A model generated the notes under the pieces. It was not told the DNA's origin. It did not search any database and saw only the letters and a list, made by a program, of their open reading frames with translations. This document shows positions 36,856-46,570 of a stretch of DNA of 64,000 nt, piece by piece; the stretch's first letter is position 1; each line of letters opens with the position of its first letter. Source of the DNA: Salticus scenicus (Eukaryota; Arthropoda; Arachnida; Araneae; Salticidae); NCBI GenBank assembly GCA_963930645.1, contig OZ005648.1, forward strand, positions 242,115,436 to 242,179,435, given 5' to 3'. The translations under genes and the position numbers were made by a program.

Positions 36856-37953
36856 ATTGAACGAAATGACCTGGAACTTCATATATGCAAAGACCATTTA
36901 AAAGCTCACATTTTCCACTATCGATTTACTCTAGAGTGCAATTAGGAGACCAACCACAAATTCAAGAAAAGCGTATAATACTTTGGATCACCCTGTATCA
37001 ATAAAAACTACAAATGACTTGTAACTTTAACACATTGTTGCACTTATAATTTACAATAATTGTAAGTTTTTTTTTACTTTGTAAAAATTGCGCAATTATT
37101 TAGGCAGATATGAATTTTTTTTTTTAAATTATTATTATTATTATTATTTTGGCAAGTTTTTTGTTTATAACTAGAACTAATTTCTATAAAATTTCACCAA
37201 AATTCAGGAAAAGTTGTCAAAATATTAAAGAAACATTATTCTGAAATATAAAATTCACACGTGTAATATTCGCTGAGAAATGAGTAGTTATAGTATTTTT
37301 TTTTTTTTTTTTTTTGCTACACATGCATGAAAAATAGATTTTTTTTTTTTTTTTTTTTTAATTACATAGGTTGAAAGCTAAATATATAGGGTAAATTTTG
37401 TCAAAAATGCATTGGAATAGAGTAAAAATCAAGAAAATTGTCGACAAAAGAACGAGTTAGATTTTCTTTCCACAGTTGGAATTTTGTAAGGTGTTTTTCG
37501 TATGCTGCGTATTTAATTTGAAGATCCAAGTATTTCAACTACGTTGAAAAGTTATTTTTTGTGTAAAGCCCCTTATGAACTCACAATTATCTTAGTAAAT
37601 AAATAAAAATATGTTAGACTTACAAGCCTATAAGAGGTCTTTCACAAAAAAGAACCTTTGCAACGTGGTTGAAATAAATTAAATACGCGACATGTGAAAA
37701 AACCCTTTATGAAATTCAACTTTGGAGAATACCTAAAATCTAATTCGTTCTTTTGCCGACAATTTGCTTGGCTTTTATTCTAGCCAAATGAATTTTTGAC
37801 AAAAGTTGTCCAATATATCTAGCTTTCAGCTTATGCCATGAACCTTTCGCGCATTTAAAGTAAAAGAGTATTTACTATAAATACTCACATCTGAGCGAAT
37901 ATTATTGTACGTGTGAGTTTTATGTTTCAGAATACTGTTTCTCTAATGTTACG

Positions 37954-37992
<39 letters not shown>

Positions 37993-38340
37993 AATTTTTG
38001 TAAAATTTTTGTAAATCCGTTCTAGTTATAAGCAAAAATCTTGCCAAAAAATTTAATAATTTAATATATATATATATACCTGTATATATATATATATATC
38101 TGTCTAAATAATTATGCAATTCTCATAAAAAAAAAACAAATATTGTAAATAGTATGTACAACAACGTATTAAATCTATAAGTTATTTGCAGCTTTTTATG
38201 ATACAGGGTGATCCAAAGTGTTTGTGCTTTTTTCTCAATTTATGATTAGTCCCCTAATTGCACCCTTGGCTAAATCGATAGTGGTAAATGTGAATTTTTA
38301 AATGTTCTTTTTATGTCTGAAGTTTCAGGCCATTTCGTCC

Positions 38341-38341
<1 letters not shown>
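36856..38341. repeat. long inverted repeat (~1.49 kb foldback, ~700-bp arms)
   Basis: The left end ATTGAACGAAATGACCTGGA matches the right end read inward (ACTGGACGAAATGGCCTGAA). Matching phrases in mirrored order continue inward: CACTATCGATTTA with its mirror near 38276; TGGATCACCCTGTATCA with its mirror at about 38201; TATTTAGGCAGATAT / ATATCTGTCTAAATA; TCTAATTCGTTCTTTTG with its mirror; and TTCAACTACGTTGAAAAG with its mirror near 37662. The loop is about 37566-37638. Arms are diverged and contain poly-T runs of different length. No coding capacity. Transcription would give a long double-stranded RNA. Confidence 0.8.
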
Positions 38342-38378
<37 letters not shown>

Positions 38379-38544
38379 CGAAAAAATATCAATAAATAAA
38401 TAAATAAATATTAAAATAAATAAATTCTAATAATTTGATCACTCACTGTAATTAAATTGAAGGAGGGTTTTGTTGGTTTTATCAGAGTAATTCTTAGCTA
38501 TATTTGATTTATACACTCCATACTACTCTTTTTACTTTCTTTTA

Positions 38545-39267
38545 CCCATAAGGTAAGGAAAATATTTTTTTTGGGACAAATTTTTGAACGTGAGTTTTTG
38601 TTATATTTACACGTTTTTAAGGTTCCCTGAATTCAAAAATCGTGTTTTTAGCGGTTGGTCTGCGTGTGTGTGTGTCTGTCTGTCTGTTATCAGCATATCT
38701 CAAGAACAAATTGCAGCAGGAAGTCCAAACTTGGTATTCTAAATGTGTATTATATAAGGATTTGAGATGAAGCAAATGGTTCGTGTACAGGGACACTCAA
38801 GACTATTCATATACATTACGTCTGTGGGGAAAGTTGCAGGTAAGTAGAGTTTAACATCTATAGACTGCATTAAACCAAATTAAATGAATATATATATTTT
38901 ATATGCATAAAAGCATGCTTCATGTAGAATATGGCAGGGAAATAATTCACTGTTCATTTACAGGGCTACACAAAAGAACTAGATTATAGTGTGACAATAG
39001 CTGAAAATTGATGAAAGTACATTTCAGATTGTGCGTATATCATTACTATAGGATTATATTAAGGTGCACTATGTGGTTTGTACATAATCTTCAATAGGTA
39101 TACAGGGCTGCAAATATTTAAGCGATAACATTCTTTTTTATTGTTAGTGGAAGTGCTTTAGTGTAACATTTTACCATGTCCAGGAAAGTTGTTCAGGAAT
39201 GGGAATGAATTCCTCATAGACATATGATAAATAATGTATGTTTTTAAGCTAAATATTCATCGCTTTT

Positions 39268-39301
<34 letters not shown>

Positions 39302-39545
39302 ATTTACATGTTTTGAGGCAGTAACTTAAAAACGAATAATTTCAGGAATCAAAAGTTGTATTTTCAAATCAATACAAGTTTGATCAAGACTGATAAGTTT
39401 CAAGGAATGTTGCGTATGAAAGTTGTCTGAACAATTTTAAATGAAATTTAAATTTTAATAACAGATTTAAATTCTATATAAATATAGGTGCAGTAATGAA
39501 ACGGCGGGGGGGGGGGGGGGGGGTTGTAGCTCCCCTTTCACAGAA
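38545..39545 (+). repeat. copy of the TGTACAGGGACAC repeat family (plus orientation)
   Basis: Head: TTTTTGTTATATTTACACG, TTTTTAGCGGTTGGTCTGCG, (TGTC)n, then CATATCTCAAGAACAAATTG near 38692. Body: GTGTACAGGGACACTCAAG at about 38780 and ATTACGTCTGTGGGGAAAG. It ends in GGGGG-rich sequence with an uninterrupted G18 at 39506-39523, then TTGTAGCTCCCCTTTCAC. Same order as 17658-18720. Confidence 0.65.
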
Positions 39546-39632
39546 CTAATTATCATATAAATCTCTTCCGAAGTCTAATTTGAATTGTTTTATTTATTGA
39601 ATTTTTTTAATTTTTCAACTGAGTGAAAATAA

Positions 39633-39705
39633 TGCCTGGACCGGGAGTCGAACCACGGATCTTTGACTTACAAGGTCAAGGCTCTACCAATTGAGCTATC
39701 CAGGC
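39633..39705 (-). tRNA. tRNA-Thr(TGT)-like gene, left copy
   Basis: The acceptor arms GCCTGGA/TCCAGGC pair fully, the D arm is GCTC/GAGC, and the anticodon stem TTGAC/GTCAA is perfect around loop CTTGTAA, giving anticodon TGT (plus-strand ACA at 39670-39672), predicted to read Thr codon ACA. The B-box GGTTCGACTCC is canonical and the A-box TAGCTCAATTGG is good. TTTT lies 4-5 bases after the 3' end, fitting a Pol III terminator. The T stem CGTGG/CCCGG has two mismatches, so it may be impaired. Encoded CCA is absent. Confidence 0.7.
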
Positions 39706-39973
39706 CAACAACCGGTCGGCATTACTCACTCAGACAACCTTTAGGCAGAAACATCTGGTCTATCATGTAGATAGCTCAACAGAAATAAGCCGCATGTAAT
39801 GGAAAACACCATTAAACAATGGGAGAAAGAAAACCGGAAAAAAGAAATTTTCTTTCTCCCATTGTTTAATGGTGTTTTCCATTACCTGCGGCTTATTTCT
39901 GTCGAGCTATCTACATGATACCAGATGTTTCTGCCTAAAGGTTGTCTGAGTGAGTAATGCCGACCTGTTGTCG

Positions 39974-40046
39974 GCCTGGACAGCTCAATTGGTAGAGCCT
40001 TGACCTTGTAAGCTAAAGATCCGGGGTTCGACTCCCGGTCCAGGCA
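39974..40046 (+). tRNA. tRNA-Thr(TGT)-like gene, right copy (probably decayed)
   Basis: Same 73-base frame as the left copy with anticodon TGT, perfect acceptor stem, good boxes and a TTTT terminator. The 3' side of the anticodon stem reads GCTAA instead of GTCAA, breaking one pair and weakening another, while the T stem (CGGGG/CCCGG) has only one mismatch. Each copy therefore carries different defects. A tRNA pseudogene is more likely than an active gene. Confidence 0.6.
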
Positions 40047-40094
40047 TTATTTTCACTCAGTCAGAAAAATAAAAAAAATCAATAAGTACGATTT

Positions 40095-41044
40095 TTTTCC
40101 AACCAGTTGATTGTGTGATTTAAAAAAAAATTGTTTTAACACAGGGTTACATAACAGTACTCGATATGTTACCTCTTAATCTCCAACCTGTATTTTTAGT
40201 ATTAAATTTCAGGGTAAGTGAAAGTCGTGTAAGTGACACACCAGATTATTTAAATAATTTAAAAAATTATTTTTTGAACTGACAACTGAAAGAAAAATGT
40301 CTCGTGAAAAAACGTGAAAGTCGCACAAAATATAAAATCAAAATAAATATTAAAAAAAAAAAAAAAAAAAGTTACATATTGCCCACCACAATTAGCTGAT
40401 GCATATCTTAGCAAAATCTGATAAGATTTCCAATAGTAATTTTTGAGTCAATAAAACTTTTATAACTGAAATATTTTGCCCTACTTTAATATTAACTAGT
40501 ACCTAAAATAATGTTTTAACATATAAATGGTTTGTTTCATTATATTTATCACACATTTCTATACAAAACGTCCAAATTTCATGTTTTTATGTGAAACAGT
40601 TTTTACAGGAGAAGCTAAGAAATTGGAAAAGACTTTTGATTAATCACAATCTCTCTATTTTTGTCATTATTTGCCCGTTTAAAAAAAAACTTTCTTCCAG
40701 TTTTAGAAAAATAACTCTACTTTTCAAAAGTATCTAAACCACTACATTTTTGAAAGCTTCGAAGTTAATGGTCATTAATAAATATTTGGCTATTGATTAA
40801 AACGTATTTTCATGCTACATTATCTGCAATTGTAAAACTTATTGTCTAAAGTGTTATCACATATTTGTTCTGATAAATTTGTACAGTTGGGTTTACTACA
40901 GTCATGTGAAGAGAAATGGACATTGTCGATTAACCGGCATGATCGAAGACTGAACCTTCCTCCTCCTCCTTCTTCGTTACGTTTATTTTATCCTATTTTT
41001 CTGATTAATTTTTATTAAGATCAGTTTTGTATTTTAGTTTTCAT
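40095..41044. other. AT-rich stretch, nothing recognised
   Basis: No supported feature; an A run near 40352 and a (TCC)n patch near 40960. Confidence 0.4.
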
Positions 41045-41059
41045 GTAATTTTTTACTAT

Positions 41060-41240
41060 TTCCAAAGCAATAATCCTAATAATGTATGTTTATACGAAAT
41101 TTTGTTCTATTCTCCCATGTTAAGAAAATTTTAAATTTCGAATAACGTACGAGATTTTGAAAATAGAGTGTTGGTAATCAATAATGCTGTATTCTAAATG
41201 ATATTTTAAAATTGATTCGACCTGTTTATGATAAAAATAA
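41060..41240 (-). repeat. single-unit relic of the ~173-bp repeat family
   Basis: TTCTCCCATGTTAAGAAAAT, AATTTCGAATAACGTACGAG and TGATATTTTAAAATTGATTC match the order of phrases in one internal unit of the 13105-14436 element, in the orientation of copy 2. It ends just before the SINE at 41307. Confidence 0.6.
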
Positions 41241-41306
41241 TCCGCATAAGACACGTTTGTTCGGAAATTTCCCGTATTTTACCATTTTAAGTAAAGCTTA
41301 AATTTC

Positions 41307-41615
41307 GCGGTAGTCCATTCGGTAGAGCAGCCGAACTCGTAATTGGAAGATTGCGGGTTCGATATTCGAGCTGGCCGAAGACCATCGTGTACACTAATGG
41401 TGACTCATGCACGTAAAATCCGTCTTGACTGCAATGTCCTCCATGGTCCCATCCAAATTATACCTCTGGGGGTCACCGAAGCGAGGGAGCCATCCCCTGC
41501 GTGGAGGACCAAAATTGTGATGGCATGTCTCCGGACCGTCCTTAGGGGTGCGTCTTAGACCGTCGCCAATTACCCATTGTGCAGTACTAGTGCGACGTTA
41601 AACCTTACCTACGTT
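41307..41615 (+). mobile_element. tRNA-derived SINE
   Basis: The head resembles a tRNA: TAGTCCATTCGGTAGAGC (A-box) and GCGGGTTCGATATTCGAG (B-box) at about 41310-41371. A ~230-base non-tRNA body follows, with TCTGGGGGTCACCGAAGCGA and GGCATGTCTCCGGACCGTCC, ending in GTGCGACGTTAAACC. The last phrase resembles conserved 3' domains of invertebrate SINEs. It is markedly more GC-rich than its surroundings. The 71-codon open frame across it is not a gene. A poly-A or microsatellite tail and target duplications were not seen. Confidence 0.7.
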
Positions 41616-43669
41616 CCTAATTGGGGAATTCTAATAGTTATTAACGCTTTTAATTTATAAAGGTATTCTAATCTCGTCACCATAAAAGAGCTTCTTAAAT
41701 TGTACAGTCGGGGAAAAAAAAACCGCAACACTCAACGTAACTTCGTTACTAATCGATGTAGAAAAATGTAATAGGTATCATTCAACGGGGAATTGTGAGT
41801 AGTTTCAAAAAATGAACTGAAATTTTGAATTGGGGGTCGTCTACATATTAAAACGCGCACCAACTTTGATTTTTTCAATGGTAATACCCCATTTTTATTT
41901 TATATTTGAATTCCTGGGATCGCGACAACGCGAAAAAGTATATTGGTTGTATATTTTACTTATTTTTTTCACAGAGTTATAACCGTTCAAAGTTTGAAGG
42001 TGTTAATGTTAAATTCATATTTCAAACTTTTATTAATATCTTTACAAAAAATAACTTGATCGATATAATTTTTTTTTTACGAGATACAGTGAAGAAGCCC
42101 AAACATAATTCATCATTACTTTTGATTCTGAAAAATATTTTTAATTAGGAAAAATATTAATAAATTGATATTCATAAAAATTATGAATTATGACCTATAT
42201 TAATTTTTACATAAAATGAATCCTAATGCTGGAAAATATGGGTGTGCAGATTTGCAGCTCATTCCAGTTATTAGTTTTCGAGATATAAATAAATCTTTCT
42301 TTTGGAGTGGTTTAGGGGGCCGTCTCTTATAAAGTTTTGCATGAGATAACGAATGAAATCTTAAAAAATAACAAAGAAAATTAAACAAAATATTTTTATT
42401 TTTTATTTATGGGTAGAATTATATAACAACAACTTCAAACGCAAAGAAATGAAACAAAAATGATGATTTTTAGACATTAGTGTTAGCATCAAGAATTCTT
42501 GTTTTCTAAAGAAGACAAGCCCCGCCCCGCCTTCATCGTTCTTATAAACAAAGCAATACAGAAAAGAAAAGTAAATGTGTCATTGAGTATTCGTGTTAAA
42601 CCCCTTATTTTATGTTGACAAAAATATGCACAAGTGGTATTTACTTCATCGATTAATTGGTGATAAATTTTGAATCTTTTAAACGAACACTAGAAGAAAA
42701 AAAAATAACTAAATAGGCGGGGTTTACTGTTTTAAATAGAAAAATAGGTTTATGTGAAATTGTCAAATATAAAAAACGAATGGAATTGGAATGCAAGACA
42801 GACTTGTAAAATCGTTTCTTAACTACCGTCATAGTTAAAAAAAGGCTTAATTATTTGCTTCATATATTGCTTTATTTTATTTTATTTATTTACTTATTTA
42901 TTCATTTTGTGGGGGAAGTGGGGGGAGGATTATTATTTTAAGAACACTTTAGTCTTTAAAATTTTATTAATATATTTTAACTTTATAGATTTTTAAAAAC
43001 ATACTTTAACTTTTATAAATATATTTTAACACATTTTTCGACTACAGGATTTTGTCTTTTTGACCTATGGGCGTTATACTCTCAAAATAAAATATTTCAA
43101 AACAAATTTTCTGTATTCACAATTATATTACAAATGGATATACATTATAATTATATTCTTTCTAATCAATATATTTCTATCCATAGTATATTTTATTGCA
43201 AAAATATGGACACTGGGTACACACTTAAAAAATATGTAACACACAAATTACGAAAGAAACGCCCACTGACAGAATTACAGACTTTCAAATGGCGTGAATC
43301 TACGTCAGCAGTCGCGAAAGGTTAATTAAGAAATTATATTTTCATAGAAATTATAAAAAGAATCGTACAGTTCCAAAGAGTTCAACTGACCCAAAACTAG
43401 TAAGTGCGATTAAAATTGTTTAATATTTACTTCATGAACCCTTAAAATAATTTATCCGAAAAGATTTAGTTTATGCGTTGTTGTATATATCTATATAATA
43501 ATATACACTGATGGAAAAAAAAATCCCAACACCAAGAAAAAATTATTGTACAGTAATGAAATTTCAGCAATACATTTGTCTAGGTAACATATTTAATTGA
43601 TTAAAGTTTCAAGATCACAGGTAGAGCCATTGGCGAGAAGAGCCATTTCAAATGTGAAATGTTGGTACA

Positions 43670-44398
43670 TTAGTAACCGGTGTAACCGCCAGAATTTTGA
43701 ATGCAAGCATGCAAACGTGCATGCATTGTGTCGTACAGGTGTCGGATATCAGTTTGTGGGATGGAGTTCCATGCCTGTTGCACTTGGGCGGTCAATGCAG
43801 GGAAGGTTAATGCTGGTTGTGGATGACGCTGTAGTTGTCGTCCAATGATGTCCCATACGTGCTCGATTGGAGAAAGATCTGGTGATCTAGCAGGCCAAGG
43901 CAACATGTCGACACTCTGTAGAGCATGCTGGGTTACAACAGCGGTATGAGGGTGAGCGTTATCCTGTTGGAAAACACCCCCTTGAATGCTGTTCATGAAT
44001 GGCAGCACAACAGGTTATATCACTAGACTGACGTACAAATTTGCAGTCAGGGTGCGTGGGATAACCACGAGAGTGCTCCTGCTGTCATACGAAATTGCTC
44101 CCCAAACCATAACTCCAGGAGTAGGCCCTGTGTGTATAGGCCGCAGACAGGTCGTTAGCAGGCGTTCACCTGGCCTCCTTCTAACCAACACACGGCTATC
44201 ACTGCGACCAAGGCAGAACCGGCTTTCATCAGAAAACACAACAGATCTCCACTTCGTCCTCCAATGAGCTCTAGCTTGACACCACTCACGTCGCAAACGG
44301 CAGTGGTTTGGAGTCAGTGGTATGCACGCTACAGGGCGTCTGGCTCGGAGCTGTCCTTGAAGTAACCGATTTGTAACAGTTCGTTGTAACTGTGCTGC
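43670..44398 (-). pseudogene. Tc1 transposase, C-terminal catalytic part
   Basis: It begins at the retroelement boundary with QRTVTNRLLQGQ and continues RREWCQARAHWRTKWRSVVF. The DD34E triad is visible: VVFSDESRF (first Asp), FQQDNAHPHTA (second Asp) and SPDLSPIEHVWD (Glu, 34 residues on). It ends LHACIQNSGGYTGY. An in-frame TAA at 44015-44017 replaces what is a Gln codon in close relatives, and a small deletion sits at the junction with the N-terminal half. Apart from that the frame is well preserved, so Tc1 was intact not long before the retroelement landed. Confidence 0.85.
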
Positions 44399-44440
44399 TT
44401 TTCACTTAAAGATTAGGGAAATTGAAAATAAAATAATTAA

Positions 44441-46570
44441 CTCAGGTCACAATATTACAAAACAATTTTCTTGATTTTTCAACAAAATCTTAATAATAAT
44501 AGAATAGCAACAGCAGCATTTTTTCAGTTTTTAGTGAGTGAGGGAGCAGACCTGGCATGCGTCCAGGATGCCTATATCTTTAATAACAAACCAATCGGCA
44601 AACAACAAAATATAAACTGTTATAGTTCTATTAGAAAAACATGTCATATTCTAATAATAAATCCTAACATAAAGCATTGCCAAGTGGCACATTTTGAAAA
44701 CTCAGTCATAGTAAATATATCTTTTAATGATCAAGAACTGACAGTAATATCACAGTACACTCCCCCCTCGGGAGATCTCAAGGCAGACCTGGACGCATGG
44801 TTGACTGCTAAACATCTTTTCCATAAATCTTTTATTCTTCTGGGTGATCTAAATGCACACAGTCCCTTATGGGGATATCCCAGTCAGGAGGAACGCGGTA
44901 GATGCCTAGAAGATTTAATTAATGATTTAAAACTAATAATAATAAACCAGGTTCCTTCTATCCCTACTTTTGAGTGTGGTAATAAGCAGGGCTGGCCGGA
45001 CGTCTCTCTGACCTCTCTCGAATATTACAGATATGTGAGAGCATGGGTCGTTCTGGACGATCTTCAATTCGGGGACCACCGACCAATAAAGATAGAAATA
45101 GACCAAATAATATCCGAACAACCAAGAAGAAGATACAAAACAAAAAATACACCAATAACTAAATTTCTAAATGGTATAGCAGAAAAAATTCAAATAGAAG
45201 ATATAAATTTCGATAACATAAGAACAAAAGAAGAATTTGATATGAAATACGATAATTTTTATACATTAATAATTAATCAAGCAAATAAAAATCTAAGGAA
45301 AAGAAAAAGTTACTATTTAAACAAAGTTACTTGGTGGACTCCGGCTTTGAGATCGGACAGAAATCGATTAAGAGCTCTATACAAGCGAACGAAGCTACAA
45401 AATTCCACAGACACAGATAAACAAATTTTTAGGAGAGAACGAGCTCTTTACAAAAGAAAATTGGAGGGAGCAAGGAGAGACGCCTGGATTAAGTTGTGTC
45501 AATCACAGACATCACCTTATGGCAAAGTAAAAGACTTGGCTTTTAACAAACATGTAGACCATACCCTGTTTGTCGTTTCCAGCGACTCCACTCCCATCTT
45601 CGATCCTCCAACCAGACTTTCAACATTAAAATCAATAACCACAGCAATCTTTGGTCCATCTACCCCTACAGCGCAAATTCCATTCGTTCCCGTGGATGAA
45701 GAACCACTTTTTACAATTCCAGAGTTAAAACAAGCAATATTTAGTTTTAATAAAAACAAAGCACCTGGTCCGGATAATTTAGATCACATACTGGTAAGAG
45801 CACTTTTTAAAAAATTCACACCTCTTTTTCATTCAATGTACAATATGCTCTTAAAATTAAATTACTTCCCAAGTGCCTGGAAAGTAGGTGAATTGGTTTA
45901 TTTTAAAAAAGAAGGCAAATCTTTGGACCAGCCGTCCTCGTACCGTCCGATTACACTTCTCCCAATATTAGGCAAAATTCTTGAAAAATTAATTCTAAAA
46001 AGAATAAATCATCATCTTAACAATTCTAAAATATTATCCAGAAAGCAACATGGCTTTGTCGAACTTAAATCAACAGAAACAGCTTTGCAGAGGGTAATAC
46101 GAATTATAAAAAGTAATAAAAGCAATGAATTATACACAGCCTTGATTTCCATAGACTTTAAAGGAGCATTTGATAACCTCCCATGGGACGAATCAATAAA
46201 ATCTCTCAAAAAACTAAAACTCCCAATACAATATATTAACTTAATCAGTTCTTTCCTAAGTAATCGGAGGGTACAGTACGACTGGACTGTTCCGGAAGCA
46301 CAACATCAACTCAATAAAGGTTGCCCTCAGGGTTCTTGCCTGGGGCCATTTCTGTGGTTGGCACTGCTGGATGATTTGCTCAGCTCATGTGTGGGCGATA
46401 ATTTCACACTGACTGCATACGCTGATGACCTCTCACTTCTAGTTTGGGGACAATCGAGAAGTACACTGGAATCAAATGGTAATCAAGCTCTAGAAAAAAA
46501 TAGCAAATTGGTCAAAATCCAAACGCTTAAAAATATCTCAAGAAAAAACCCAAATGACTCACTTTGGTAA
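44441..46570 (+). CDS. non-LTR retrotransposon ORF2, part 1: endonuclease and reverse transcriptase
   Basis: The frame opens at 44441 and lacks an ATG at its head because the element is 5' truncated; residues are counted from the TTG at 44471. An apurinic-type endonuclease occupies about 1-210: ACVQDAY at 30-35 (where relatives have Glu after Gln, here Asp), LLGDLNAHSPLWG at 123-135, PDVSL at 176-180 and GDHRPIK at 201-207. Reverse transcriptase follows: KAPGPDNLD near 430, SSYRPITLLPILGKILEK near 489, SIDFKGAFD (first catalytic Asp) near 560, CPQGSCLGPFLW near 618 and AYADDLSLL (catalytic YADD) at 649-657. After ALEKN the frame is lost at the A7 run 46494-46500. It continues in the next frame (see 46554-47987), so the native protein would be ~1180 residues. 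Confidence 0.85.
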   Translation, partial: LRSQYYKTIFLIFQQNLNNNRIATAAFFQFLVSEGADLACVQDAYIFNNKPIGKQQNINCYSSIRKTCHILIINPNIKHCQVAHFENSVIVNISFNDQELTVISQYTPPSGDLKADLDAWLTAKHLFHKSFILLGDLNAHSPLWGYPSQEERGRCLEDLINDLKLIIINQVPSIPTFECGNKQGWPDVSLTSLEYYRYVRAWVVLDDLQFGDHRPIKIEIDQIISEQPRRRYKTKNTPITKFLNGIAEKIQIEDINFDNIRTKEEFDMKYDNFYTLIINQANKNLRKRKSYYLNKVTWWTPALRSDRNRLRALYKRTKLQNSTDTDKQIFRRERALYKRKLEGARRDAWIKLCQSQTSPYGKVKDLAFNKHVDHTLFVVSSDSTPIFDPPTRLSTLKSITTAIFGPSTPTAQIPFVPVDEEPLFTIPELKQAIFSFNKNKAPGPDNLDHILVRALFKKFTPLFHSMYNMLLKLNYFPSAWKVGELVYFKKEGKSLDQPSSYRPITLLPILGKILEKLILKRINHHLNNSKILSRKQHGFVELKSTETALQRVIRIIKSNKSNELYTALISIDFKGAFDNLPWDESIKSLKKLKLPIQYINLISSFLSNRRVQYDWTVPEAQHQLNKGCPQGSCLGPFLWLALLDDLLSSCVGDNFTLTAYADDLSLLVWGQSRSTLESNGNQALEKNSKLVKIQTLKNISRKNPNDSLW

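Larger units (their letters stand above)
39594..40090. repeat. inverted duplication carrying two tRNA-Thr-like genes
   Basis: Arms of ~240 bp (about 39594-39832 and 39846-40090) are reverse complements with few differences. The centre is AAACCGGAAAAAAGAAATTT. From the outside in, each arm holds an AT-rich flank, ACTGAGTGAAAATAATG or its mirror, the 73-base tRNA-like sequence, and ~125 bases of the tRNA 5' flank. The two tRNA-like genes point outward. No clear target duplication flanks the whole. Confidence 0.85.

Noticed and set aside
39594..40090. tRNA-headed SINE pair
   Set aside because: The duplicated non-tRNA sequence lies on the 5' side of the tRNA, not the 3' side, and a Pol III terminator follows the tRNA directly.
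41343..41558. 71-codon open frame with protein-like composition
   Set aside because: It coincides with the GC-rich SINE body.
44933..46209. Minus-strand open frames opposite ORF2
   Set aside because: Antisense shadows of the reverse transcriptase gene.
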